From positions 744,001-808,000 of the forward strand of contig CM074131.1 in the NCBI GenBank assembly GCA_037178625.1: 64,000 nucleotides of DNA, in the 5' to 3' direction. Source of the stretch: Skeletonema tropicum. Its lineage: Eukaryota; Bacillariophyta; Thalassiosirophyceae; Thalassiosirales; Thalassiosiraceae. Positions within the stretch are counted from its first letter, which is position 1. Each line of letters starts with the position of its first letter. This document shows, piece after piece, positions 12,749-22,988 of this stretch. The translations under genes were made by a program, and so were the position numbers. Under the pieces are notes generated by a model. It saw only the letters and a list, made by a program, of their open reading frames with translations. It was not told where the DNA came from and did not search any database.

Positions 12749-13021
12749 TGTCACAAGCAAATAAGGACCGGTATTGATTGTGCAACTAGAGCCAGAAGAG
12801 ACGACTAGGAACACTGGATATCATGGTGACTACTACTACTTAGAAGAAGCAAGAAGTGGGCTATTCCCAAAGGTGATGATGGAGCACCAACGTGCGACGT
12901 CATCTTGTGTGAGAGGATCAATCACGGAGTCATTCCGTGGTTGCTACTTGACACGTGTGAACAGGAAGGATGACTGTCGTACCGGTATCAGGATACCGGA
13001 AGAGAGTCATTCCCTGTGACA
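12749..13021 (-). repeat. Solo LTR, 273 bp
   Basis: A full-length LTR of the family (TGTCACAAGC...CCCTGTGACA on the + strand) stands alone with no internal sequence on either side. Flanks are AATAA on the left and GAGAA on the right, so no target-site duplication is visible. It is slightly longer than the 266-bp LTRs because of a TACTACTACT insertion. Confidence 0.8.
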
Positions 13022-14207
13022 GAGAACATCACGTATTCGCTGCGCAGCGACATGTGTATGGAGAGCATGCCGATCACCAACTTGGCCGCTGTGTGTGGGG
13101 CAGCAATCGATGCAATGGAGTCACCAAACGTCACCCCTCGTCCCTACCATATAGTAAGTGGCAAATGGTGTGATATTCCTGGTATACCTTAATGCGATAG
13201 ACCTTCCCCAAACACTATGTTAAGGAATTGAGTTCATAACAATCAAAAATAGGGCACATCATAATAAAATAGAGTGGAATTAATCATTTTAAGTAGCTCA
13301 AGATGACCCAAAACCGTCATGTATATGTATTGAGTGAAATGGATGGGTATTATTCAGTGTATCATTCCTGACATGGCCAAAGTAGAGGTGAATTGATTGT
13401 AATACGATGATTTTATGCACTTAATGGTGCGTATTATTTCTCTTCACAGATGATGATATCAAGCAATCCCCGTTAGGAACAACTAGCCGATGGTAGTAAC
13501 TTCGAGATATTTATCACAGCATAGGTGTATTCGTTTCGTGTGTGGCGTTAGGGGTGTAGGAGCAGAGGTCGTCATGGAGAGCATCCTGTTGAGCTCAGAA
13601 TTGGAGGTGAGGAGGGAAAAAGAGAAAGAGTCAAGCATCTCCTGTAGAAAGTCCACATAGGAATCAGTTCAAGATTTTTAGCCCCAATTGGGGCTAAAAA
13701 AAAGAGCCATTTTGACGACTGGCACAACACCTCGATCATGGCCATACGACGCCCTAGTAGAGGCAATTAACGCACTGTAGAGACCGGATATCGACTCGGA
13801 CATTTGAGGCGATGGTATTAGCTAAGTTTTGATGTGCCGACACTAACTGCAAGTCCATTGGAACCCTCCATACTAAGGTGCTCAAAAGTGGCTTTTTTAG
13901 CCCCATTTTGACCCCCATTTTGGCCTGGCCTACGGCTAATAAATATAAATAAATTGTGGTTCGTCGGTACTTACGTGTTTGTCACATTTTGTCAAAATCC
14001 GCTGTGATAACCTAAACTTTTTTCGTTTTCGCAGTCTAAGCGTAGATCAAGTTTCTGTATATTATGTTCCCGTCATCATCAATAAGATAGGCCTCCATAA
14101 TGAAATTCTGAATGGGATAAAACCATCTCCTTTGAGATTTTTTGCCCTTCAAGTTTCACGGGGAAAATTGCCTCACGCCCTCCGCGCACGCACCAAGTTT
14201 TTTTGTT
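13022..14207. other. Intergenic, no gene seen
   Basis: AT-rich sequence without a credible frame. It contains the palindrome at 13,675-13,700, a related half site near 13,896, and at 14,099-14,157 one copy of a hairpin-forming motif also found at 17.7-17.9 kb. Confidence 0.6.
13675..13700. repeat. Perfect 26-bp palindrome
   Basis: TTTTTAGCCCCAATT runs directly into its own reverse complement, the two halves sharing the central AATT. It is the same motif as at 5980-6011. Confidence 0.85.
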
Positions 14208-15244
14208 TTAAGGTAGAACACAAGTGTTTTTGTGTAGTATTCCTACAGTACAATCGCTGTTTTGGCCGTAGCTAGAGGGTTCGATTCCTTCGTACAAAAG
14301 CCGTCGCTAACCGGCACCACTCAAAATCCAAACTCCGAATCCCATAATTTACACCCTCACCATGATGTCCTCCACTCCTATGGCCACAGTTATGCACAAC
14401 TACTAAAATCACCTATGATTCTCGACTTATTCGATAGTATACATCTTAATATAAGCGTCACCGACCACAATACCCAGTTGATTCACCGAAAACTAATAAA
14501 TTAACGTCGCCATCAACGGCTTAAAATCCACAACTTTTACCTCCCGTCACCCCTCCCATCGACATTTCCGTGGTGATATACGACTAAAGAGAGGGTTTCC
14601 TCGTGTAAAATCGATATATATTACATGGCAGGCGTCTTTGGATACTTGGAGTGTTTTCAAACATCAACTAGTACGTGATAAAGCACATTTTATCATTGAG
14701 AGGTAATATATTTTTCTAGCCAGAGTGTATGCAATGATCAACTTTCTAAAGAGCCCATAACAGAAGTTGGGTGGTTTTCTTTGTACCACACGTTCAAATA
14801 ATCGAATAGAAGACTTCTATGTGTTGGTGGAGCATCAAGGTAGAGTTTAATACCAGATATACTATGTTATTATTTGTTGGTATTTTATGTAAATTATTCT
14901 AGATGTAATACTTGATAAATATGATGTTATCCATAATATTCACTATTAATATTACTCTCATGGATGCATACTATCATAATAATGATCTATTGATACTTGT
15001 TTGATCGATATCTACGCCGTTTGCATTAATTGTCAGTTGATTGTTGTATTCGACTGAAACGACAAATTGTGTATTTTTTTTCACCACGTAGGCGACGTCG
15101 TGCAGTCATTACTTCCGCTCCAGAGTCCCAAGCCGTTGTATTTATAGCATACTAGAGTCGAGGGAGCGGGTTGGTTGCCTTTAGGAATGGTTTATCGCCC
15201 CTCTTTACTGCACAGCACCGCCGATATAAAATATTATATAAAAT

Positions 15245-15334
15245 ATGTCGACACCAAGTAACCGACGTTCCGGACGACGCAATCGGGCGAAGAAGCGGCT
15301 ACCAAGACACCGATGCCTCCCTATGGATATATAG
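15245..15334 (+). CDS. Possible 29-residue Arg-rich peptide, copy 1
   Basis: An ATG preceded by two TATAAAA-like boxes opens a short frame starting MSTPSNRRSGRRNRAKKR and ending in TAG at 15,332. The basic stretch resembles an arginine-rich nucleic-acid-binding motif. The second element copy keeps the first 22 codons identical but stops earlier. Short frames arise easily by chance, so this is only a candidate; no family is recognised. Confidence 0.2.
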   Translation: MSTPSNRRSGRRNRAKKRLPRHRCLPMDI

Positions 15335-15471
15335 TATCGATTGTTCCGCCGTGGTGTCATCGTAAATGGTGGCAACGATGATTACCCAAGGCATTAGTCG
15401 ACAACATCAGTTGCATCCATCATTTTCCATTACGTCGCGGGGCAAAAATTGTTTCTCTTAGGATATGTCGA

Positions 15472-15544
15472 ACCAAGCGGGACTTTTTCGAAGGCGATCT
15501 ACAAATAGGCTTCTCCGTCTCCAGTCTCAAAAGTCCCGCCTGGT
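15472..15544. repeat. Hairpin of TTAA element copy 1
   Basis: The left arm 15,472-15,487 (ACCAAGCGGGACTTTT) pairs with 15,529-15,544 (AAAAGTCCCGCCTGGT), 15 of 16 pairs, around a 41-base loop. The loop contains the direct repeat GTCTC-CA-GTCTC just before the right arm. Compare with 17,064-17,136, where both the stem and this direct repeat have changed in concert. Confidence 0.85.
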
Positions 15545-16836
15545 ACAGTGTCGATTTTGTACTACTGGGCAGTCCACAATGGCATCATGGTGGTTGTGCT
15601 GTGGTTGTGTATTTGGCCGTTTATCGCGGTGAAAAAGTGTGAGACAGTGCAGTCCGAAGTCGTTGGGCGAGGTGGGGCGTGACTTGAAACGGCCGTTTTT
15701 GAGTTCGCATAAAAATATACTAATTCCCATCGTAAATCTACAGGCCCATCTTCATAGATAAACAGCTACTTTTACTTAGCGTTTTTTTACTTGTGTTCTA
15801 CCTTAAGGTCGAACACAAGTAATTCGTACTACTATTCCTACGTACAGATCGCTATTTTGGCCGTAGCTAGAGGGACGATTCCTATCGTAACCTCAAATTC
15901 GCTAAACGGTACCACTCAAATCCACCCTCCGAATGTCATCTTTTACACCCTCACCATGATGTCCTCCACTCCTATGGCCACAGTTATGCAAAACCAATAA
16001 AAAAACCCATGATACTCAGCTTATCCGATCTTATACATCATCATCTAATCGACAACGACGGCAATACTCAGTTGATTGATCGAAAATGAAGAAAATAACG
16101 TCGCCATCGACGGCATAAAATCCACAACTTTTACCTCCCTTCACCACTCCCACGGACGTTTGCGTGGTGATAAACATCTAAGGAGAGGCTTTCCTCGCAT
16201 CCAATCGATATGAGGTATATGAGGGACATCTTTTGCTACCTGAACTGTTCACAAACATCAACTAGTACATGATCAAGCACATTTTATCAGTGAGAGGCAA
16301 TCTATTTTTCTATCCAGAGTGTATGCAATAATCAACTTTGTAAGGAGCCAATAACTGCATATGGGTGATTGACCGTGTAAGATACATCATATATAGTCAA
16401 TAGAAGTCTTATGTGCGTTGGCAGTGAATAATTTTTGTGTTTAATATCAGATATACTGTGTTATTATTTGTGGTATTTTATGTAAATTATTAAATAAGTA
16501 ATACTTGATTAATATGATGTTCCCCTCAACATACTTCATTGATTACACTCCCATGGATATATACAATCATAATGATGATATATCAATGCTTCTTCAATCG
16601 ATATCCACGCCGTTTGCATTAAATTGTCAGTTGATTGTTGTTTTCGACGGAAACGACAAATTGTGTATTTTTTCACCACGTAGGCGACGTCGTGCAGTCA
16701 TTACTTCCGCTCTAGAGTGACAAGCCGTTGTATTTATAGCATACTAGAGTCGAGGGAGCGGGTTGGTTGCCTTTTGGAATGGTTTATCGCCCCTCTTTAC
16801 TGCACAGCACCGCCGATATAAAATATTACATAAAAT

Positions 16837-16905
16837 ATGTCGACACCAAGTAACCGACGTTCCGGACGACGCAATCGGGCGAAGAAGCGGCTACCAAGAC
16901 ACTGA
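16837..16905 (+). CDS. Possible 22-residue Arg-rich peptide, copy 2
   Basis: It is the same start and same first 22 residues as the frame at 15,245, but a CCG to CTG change turns the next codons into TGA at 16,903. This either shortens a real peptide or shows the frame is not maintained. Confidence 0.18.
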   Translation: MSTPSNRRSGRRNRAKKRLPRH

Positions 16906-17063
16906 TGCCTCCCTATGGATATATAGTATTGATTGTTGCGTCGTGGTGGCATCGTAAATGGTGGCAATGATGATTACCTAAGGCAGTAGTCGTCAGCATC
17001 AGTTGCATCAACCAATTTCCATTACGTCGCGGGGCAAAAATTCTTTCTCCTAGGATACGTCGA

Positions 17064-17136
17064 ACCAAGCAATACTTTTTCGAAGGCGATCTACAAATAG
17101 GCTTCTCCGCATCCAGCATCAAAAGTATTGCTTGGT
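17064..17136. repeat. Hairpin of TTAA element copy 2
   Basis: The left arm 17,064-17,079 (ACCAAGCAATACTTTT) pairs perfectly with 17,121-17,136 (AAAAGTATTGCTTGGT). The loop is the same as in copy 1 except that GTCTC-CA-GTCTC is GCATC-CA-GCATC. Pairing is kept although four of five bases in the middle of each arm differ from copy 1. Confidence 0.85.
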
Positions 17137-17397
17137 ACAGTGTCGATTTTGTACTACTGGGCAGTCCACAATGGCATCATGGTGGTTGTGCTGTGGTTGT
17201 GTATTTGGCCGTTTATAGCGTGAAAAAGTGTGAGACAGTGCAGTCCGAAGTCGTTGGGCGAGGTGGGGCGTGACTTGAAACGGCCGTTTTTGAGTTCGCA
17301 AGGGGGTATACTAATTCCTATCGTAGACCTACCAGCCCATTTTGCCTAACAAACGGCCAAATTTTATTAGTGATTTTTTACTTGTGTTCGACCTTAA

Positions 17398-18146
17398 GTA
17401 CAATAGTAGTTCAAAAGTAGTGTCGAGGTACGATAGGTACTGGCATAATAGTATTTATGTATCGATCTCTTTACGTAGATATTCAGAAGAAGTGCGTAGG
17501 AAAGATCCACGTCGACAGCATCATCTCCATATCCATTAACAACCATGAAGAAGTCCAGTAGTAGTAACACTCACAATTATTAATATTGTCAATCGATCAT
17601 AGACTCCCTCTAGAACTGAATTCAGCTAACCTGGTCAAGTAGATCCACATCTTGAGTGTCAACGTGTCATACTCATAATTACAGGCCACCATAGTGAAAA
17701 TCTGAAGGGATAAAAACCATTTCCTTTCAGATTTTTGGCCCTTCAGGTTTGCATTCGCTACATACATTTTAGCAAGCAAGTTAGAGCCGCTTCATACGAG
17801 TCTATTCTCATTCCAAAAAGCAAGCAAGGTAAGGCCAACATAGGTCAAAACTGAAAAGGATAAAACCATACCCTTTCAGATTCATGATGCTTCAGGTCTG
17901 CATTCGCTTCCAACAACAAGTTAGAGCCGCTTCGGAGCGTTCGTTCTCATGCCAACAAGAATAATTGTCCGTCGAGACCCATTCCGGGGGGGCTAGCCCA
18001 GTACATAGTCGCAGCACCAGTATTGTCCTGTTCGCAAATTGTCCGATCACAGTTATTGTCCGAGTGAAATTGGGTAAACACCTACTTACCAGTACCTATA
18101 GGTACATACGTAGTAGTCGGCAATCGGCAAAGTGATAAGTGATGAG
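17398..18146. repeat. Spacer with repeated hairpin motif
   Basis: No gene is visible. Two copies (about 17,690-17,790 and 17,845-17,940) of a segment containing CTGAAGGGATAAAAACCATT or a variant, then CCTTTCAGATT, then a TTCAGGTTTGCATTCGCT-like tail, lie about 155 bases apart; a third related copy lies at 14,099-14,157. The parts flanking GATAAAA-ACCAT can pair as a hairpin. Confidence 0.6.
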
Positions 18147-18522
18147 CTGAACCACGGGAACCTGGGGTTGACAGTGGCTGCTTTTTGTTAGCAGCCGATT
18201 TGTCGAGAGCTTGCCAGGAGTTTCAAGTCGTGGTTCTAAAAAATCTAGCGTTGAGGTGCGTTGAGGTTGATTTCTGATGGCCTGTTCCGTCAAAAACTTG
18301 CGCCAACGTGCAAACTTGCTGCCACCGCCACGAGTGACATGCTGCTTGGCGGCGCACCGTGTCAGATGGCCGATCCGTGGCGTCGGCGGCAAGTTTTTGA
18401 CGGAACAGGCCATCCTCAACGCACCTCAACGCTAGATTTTGTAAAACACGACTTGAAACTCCTGGCAAGCTCTTGACAAATCTCTCAGCAAGACGTGTCA
18501 ACCCCAGGTTCCCGTGGCTGAA
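18147..18522. mobile_element. Foldback MITE, 366 bp, with CTGAA target duplication
   Basis: The element spans 18,152-18,517 and begins CCACGGGAACCTGGGGTTGA, with its reverse complement at the other end. The two halves can pair along roughly 165 bases each, with internal differences. CTGAA lies directly outside both ends (18,147-18,151 and 18,518-18,522). A 5-bp duplication with long inverted repeats fits a MITE; it has no coding capacity. Confidence 0.85.
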
Positions 18523-18981
18523 CCTTAAAAATTTCTTGTTGCATGACAATATCATTTCTAATAAATTGCATAACGAGTTATTGACATTGATCCAACACTC
18601 CCAAGTGCCGCTGGCTCTCTTTGCAACGCAATTGATATATATTTTGATGCTTGGGAATCACCGTTGCTGTGAGTGTAAGAAGTTTGCACACGGTGTCTTT
18701 TGCATTGATGAAGCTGCAGGTCTCTCTAGAGACATTTCCTCAGCGATCTAATTGGTGGATCATTCCATAAAGCATGTCTAACACGCGTGTACAGGACGCG
18801 AAAGACAATCTTCCCTCGCTATCTTTGGCCCCAACAATCAGTACTAGTACATGCTATGCCTACATACACCACCCTGTCCGCAAACTGTCCGATCACTATA
18901 TAAAACCACACTAGTGCGAGTTGTCGTGTGTCGTGACAAAACTGGCGAGGAGGTGGTGACACAAAACGAGTGGTAAATGAC
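18523..18981. other. Intergenic, nothing recognised
   Basis: A + strand frame of 92 codons crosses 18,473-18,751, but half of it lies in the MITE and it has no motif. I see no gene. Confidence 0.5.
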
Positions 18982-18983
18982 TA

Positions 18984-19216
18984 GGCCTTTGGATATAGGG
19001 GGCTAACCTACCCCTTATCGGGGGGATTTCCCCCCCAGATTCCCCCCGGCGAGAAGGGGGGGACGGTTAGTTAGCGAAACTCCCGTGATTTCAGTCTAAA
19101 GCTAGCAAAATGTTGGCGAATATGGACCATTTTACCCCCATTTAGACGACTTTGCCACCAGATCAGAACCCTCAATATCGGGGGGCTCCCCCCTCGCCCC
19201 CCTTTATCCAAAGGCC
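18984..19216. mobile_element. TA-flanked MITE, 233 bp
   Basis: The left end GGCCTTTGGATA and right end TATCCAAAGGCC are inverted repeats, flanked by TA at 18,982-18,983 and 19,217-19,218, as in Tc1/mariner-type MITEs. Inside are runs of G (GGGGGG) near the left and C (CCCCCC) near the right that extend the pairing. Confidence 0.75.
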
Positions 19217-19256
19217 TATCGTTCGGGCGCGGCCGGCGCGAAAAAACGCCGATTTT

Positions 19257-19451
19257 CATACTTTAAGTATGATTTTTAGTTTCACACCCTTATAACTTGA
19301 CGATAACTCCGTTTTCAGAAGCAAATGAGGGCAGAATCGAAATCTACGGTGAATTTTACATAAGAAAAGACTATCACCACTTTATTTTTGACCGAATACA
19401 AATGAAATAAAAGCACTTCAAAAAAACTTACCTCTTCATACTTAAAGTATG
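19257..19451. repeat. Paired CATACTTTAAGTATG motifs
   Basis: CATACTTTAAGTATG lies at 19,257-19,271 and its reverse complement CATACTTAAAGTATG at 19,437-19,451. Each is itself almost palindromic. The same pair, fused head to head, forms the core of the palindrome at 20,231. Confidence 0.7.
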
Positions 19452-20230
19452 GTTTCTGTGTAGGTCTCTAAAGCAACCCCATGACTGGCTCATATGGCAA
19501 TGAATATTGCACGGGTCCAATCCCTAACCCTATTGCGATGACTGTTGGTCTTTGAACCATACGGATCGGCCTATTATTGACGTTGTGGTGGTCGAAATGA
19601 GACGAGGCGGGCGATATTTTGAACAAAAGATGTGCAGATGGATATGGTGGAGAATCGACCCATGAACTCCATCAATCACCAAACGAATGCACAGGAAAAC
19701 GGTACTATATATATGGAACGTGTCGGTGCTGAGGGAACGGGTGAGGGAGTGATAATATAGCGGTATTGATGGTGGCGGAGTGTTGGCGGATTTGGAAAAT
19801 GAAAAAAATATTTTTCAATGGCATAGTTGGATCAGGACAAGTATAGATGCCAGCATGTCGTACTTTAGCCGCAGTTTATTGATTATCATACATATGGAAG
19901 GACTACTGTGCATTATGAGGCGTCGGCTTACTGTATTACCTTCGGTTTAATACATGATATTGAGCGGCACATCGGTAGAAATGCACAAGATATGCCCTGT
20001 ATATATCAGCGGAGGGGGCGTCGTGGGGGGGCAAATACAATACAACCAACGCATCGACGGTCGAGAACACACTATGGAGAACTCGTTTACTAAGTATAAT
20101 ACTGTAATTCATTGTTTGATTATAGTTATAGGCGTAGTAGTGTAGCGGCTGTCATGGTGAGGGATGGTGGTGCGCCGATGTCGTTACAAAAAAACAATTT
20201 TGCGTACTATTCCTACGTAGGACCCTCGTA

Positions 20231-20282
20231 GAGCGATCCATACTTAAAGTATGGTCGACCATACTTTAAGTATGGATCGCTC
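20231..20282. repeat. Perfect 52-bp palindrome
   Basis: The first half begins GAGCGATCCATACTTAAAGT, the centre is GTCGAC, and the second half is the exact reverse complement. No spacer separates the halves. It contains both orientations of the CATACTTTAAGTATG motif. Confidence 0.95.
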
Positions 20283-20302
20283 CGGCCCCGCCAGAACGAT
20301 AA

Positions 20303-20344
20303 ATGACCACACTGCCGCATGCTTCGCTGCGGCAGTGTGGTCAT
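20303..20344. repeat. Hairpin with 17-bp perfect stem
   Basis: ATGACCACACTGCCGCA pairs with TGCGGCAGTGTGGTCAT across an 8-base loop (TGCTTCGC). It lies 20 bases after the 52-bp palindrome. TGACCACACT recurs as single copies at about 21,260 and 21,390. Confidence 0.9.
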
Positions 20345-20739
20345 ACCACGAGTTTGGTCACCACACTCTCACCAGTTGCGTCACGAGTACACGCAACGAG
20401 CACGATTGGGGTTTTATTTGTGAAGCGAGGGGGTTGATTTAAGCAAGGAGTGTGTGGTCTAAAATTGCTTTACACACCGACCACGAACGCTTTGACAATA
20501 AATGAATTAAGTTTACCAAGTTTGAATAAAACCCCACTTCTCAGGCAAAATTTAGCATGCCTTGCGCTTTTGATTTTACTCTTGTTGCGCTTTCATTCTT
20601 GTTCTTGTTTGCTCTTGTGCGCTTTCATTCATTTTTGCTCTTGATGAGCATTCATTCATCTTGTCATAAAATTACTACTTACCAAATCATGAAAACAAGA
20701 CAATCAAAAGCGAAAGCGTAAGCGCAAGCAAAGCACCCA

Positions 20740-20985
20740 ATGGAGGATTCATCAGACGATGATGCTCCTCTTGTTCGGCTCGATCTAGCACGCGACTTGG
20801 ACAGTGCCAAGATGCCTTCTCGTCTTGTGGCTAATCCTTACGCTTCTGCTACTCATCAGCCTTCTCACGCGATAAATCCTTACGTCGTAACTCAGCAGTC
20901 TTCTCATGTTGGAAATGATTACGATTCCGATTCTGATCGCAAGCTTCCTGGTCGGCCTACCCACTCCCAACCAGATGATATGTAA
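20740..20985 (+). CDS. Possible small acidic protein, 81 aa
   Basis: This frame opens with a true ATG in a good context (AAGCACCCAATGG) and ends in TAA. The sequence starts MEDSSDDDAPLVRLDLARDL and contains two 'NPY' segments (ANPYASATHQPSH and INPYVVTQQSSHV) that look like an internal repeat, then a DSDSD patch. I recognise no family. It stands alone between repeats, so it could be a chance frame. Confidence 0.3.
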   Translation: MEDSSDDDAPLVRLDLARDLDSAKMPSRLVANPYASATHQPSHAINPYVVTQQSSHVGNDYDSDSDRKLPGRPTHSQPDDM

Positions 20986-21570
20986 TTTGTAGTATCATGT
21001 TCATAAAATAATTTGTTTGTATTGCTTCCTTTTTTGGTTTGTAAGTAATAATTGCATCGTGTCGTCGTTCCATTCATGCTTCGTTGCACTCAGCATTCAT
21101 GGTGACAACGCACTCTTTGATGTTTGTTTTGTTGTTTGATGTCCATCTCATCGCATCCTTTGGAAGATGTCGTGTAGTTGTTCTCATTCATGCTTCGTTA
21201 CACTCAGCATTCATAATAACAACTCACTCCAAGAATGTTGTCACTGGGTCGTCTTTTTATGACCACACTGTAAGTCGATGACCGCGGCCATTAGTGTCGA
21301 TGGTGACGGTGGTTGACACTTCGATGACCACAACAGTGCTCGTTCGGCTGATGTGTCAACAGCGTGAGTGGCGGTGTGTCAAGCGATTTGTGACCACACT
21401 CGACTGCATAAATCAACCTCATGGCGTCACAGGTATTGTCCGACTAGGGTGCACCGTGTGCGAGGAAAAGAGAAGAGATAAAGCAGTTGTACATAGGCGC
21501 AGCACGCAGCCGAGGCTGAACAGTGAGCAGCAACCTCAGGAAGGCACAGGTATCTTGATTTTCGAACGCC

Positions 21571-21604
21571 GACCCCATGCCTGCGTGAGGCAGGCGATGG
21601 GGTC
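21571..21604. repeat. GC-rich hairpin
   Basis: GACCCCATGCCTGC and GCAGGCGATGGGGTC pair with one bulged base across a short loop. Confidence 0.7.
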
Positions 21605-22218
21605 AGCGGCAGATTCTTCTCACTACTCACTAACTTCAGCTAATAAAATTCTTTTCTCTAGAGCATTGCCTAGCCGTATCATAGCTTATGCGGGCAGCAT
21701 TACTTATTCGATCAAATGAGTCAGTTGTACGATTCGAAACGATAGGGTGCCAAAAGAATCGCTGTAACATTTGTGTGACGATATTCGAACACTGTTATGT
21801 TGGTGTAACAAAATGTAACAATGACTAACCCTAACAAAATTCCTTCCCGCAATAATTAAGGATTTCTACACTTAAGGGCTTCCCGCAATTTCTCAAAACG
21901 AATGTGAACAACCCTGGATTCTTGAGTATTCGTTTTTGTTCTTGGCGCTTCACGGGTCCCTCCCCGTTCGCGATTATTTTGAGTGCCTTTTGAAAGAATC
22001 AGGGAAATGGTGTGGCATTCTAACTAGAATCGGCGTAACACCATCGGACAATACTGGTGCTGCGACTATCTACTTCTATTATTTCCCAGATCGCACCCCA
22101 ATGTGGCAGCTGTGAGCTGTGCCGCATTTCAATGGCTCAAATTTGACATATTTAATTCCTACGTTTAAAATTTCTGTAGATACATAATAATATATGTATG
22201 AGAGAGGTGCCCGAAGGC

Positions 22219-22988
22219 AAGGGTAAATAAATAGGGTATGTCACAAGGAGTGTGACGCTTACCGTCTCGGGGGCAAACTCAACTTTGTCACAAGGGCCAT
22301 TTTTACAGATTCCTACCTTGTACCTAATACTGATCAGCAGTGATCACCGAACACACACAAATTTACTTAAGTAAGGGTGCCGCTACGACTTTTGATTCCC
22401 TAAGATTGAATCTCGCTTGCCTCGTCGTTTCCCGTCATTGCAAGCTCGAACTGGTCATTCACCGCTCAAGCAACGGCAACCATGGTCGACGTTGCCGCCG
22501 CTGAAATAGACCATGTTAATAGCCGTAATATCGGACGATTGGTGGCTGATCGTTACTATGGATTATTATGTTGATATTATCGTGCTTGGATCCACCAGAA
22601 ACGCTCCATGGGACGTTCAATAAGCACTGTTCAGTGGCCGACGCTCGACGGACGTCACCGTCAAATATTGCCTCCGTGCTGCCTCCCCTCGGCAGATTTG
22701 GCAGCGGCGAGGGCTTCAAAACATACATAATAATTAATTGTAACGATCAGCCACCGATCGTCCCATATTACGGCTAATAACATGGTCTATTTCAGCGGCG
22801 GCAATAACATGACCTGGCTGCCTGCCTCGGCAGCGATGGTGCTGTTCATCATGATGTTCGGACCGGCACTGACTTTCGCAGTTGAGTTTGCCCCCGAGAC
22901 GGTAAATCCTCTTTGATTTTTTGATGCGTAAACGTCGCGGAAGAGATTTCCCGCCAAATTTTGAGTCAAACCCTATTTATTTACCCTT
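22219..22988. repeat. Foldback repeat, about 770 bp
   Basis: Three nested pairs of inverted segments share the same axis: 22,219-22,237 with 22,970-22,988 (AAGGGTAAATAAATAGGGT), 22,261-22,284 with 22,880-22,903 (ACCGTCTCGGGGGCAAACTC...), and 22,492-22,560 with about 22,735-22,804 (starting TTGCCGCCGCTGAAATAGAC). The pairs are separated by unpaired stretches, so it is an imperfect foldback element. It has no coding content and no clear target duplication. Confidence 0.8.

Larger units (their letters stand above)
14212..15802. mobile_element. TTAA-flanked element, copy 1 (1591 bp)
   Basis: The left end GGTAGAACACAAGT and the right end ACTTGTGTTCTACC are inverted repeats, and TTAA flanks both sides (14,208-14,211 and 15,803-15,806). 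TTAA duplication is typical of the piggyBac superfamily, although canonical piggyBac ends start CCC, which these do not. No transposase frame is present, so this is a non-autonomous element. It contains the hairpin at 15,472-15,544 and a short Arg-rich frame. Confidence 0.75.
15807..17393. mobile_element. TTAA-flanked element, copy 2 (1587 bp)
   Basis: This is a direct repeat of copy 1, sharing the TTAA at 15,803-15,806 and ending with CTTGTGTTCGACC followed by TTAA at 17,394-17,397. Its termini read GGTCGAACACAAGT and the complement, so the A/C difference to copy 1 at terminal position 4 is matched at both of its own ends. Much of the body is above 90% identical to copy 1 by eye. Confidence 0.75.

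Noticed and set aside
14276..14290. GGTTCGATTCC resembling a tRNA B box
   Set aside because: The second element copy has GGACGATTCC there, the A-box-like sequence is too close, and no cloverleaf can be formed.
15171..15365. 64-codon frame present in both TTAA elements
   Set aside because: It has no ATG, and its conservation follows from the identity of the two copies.
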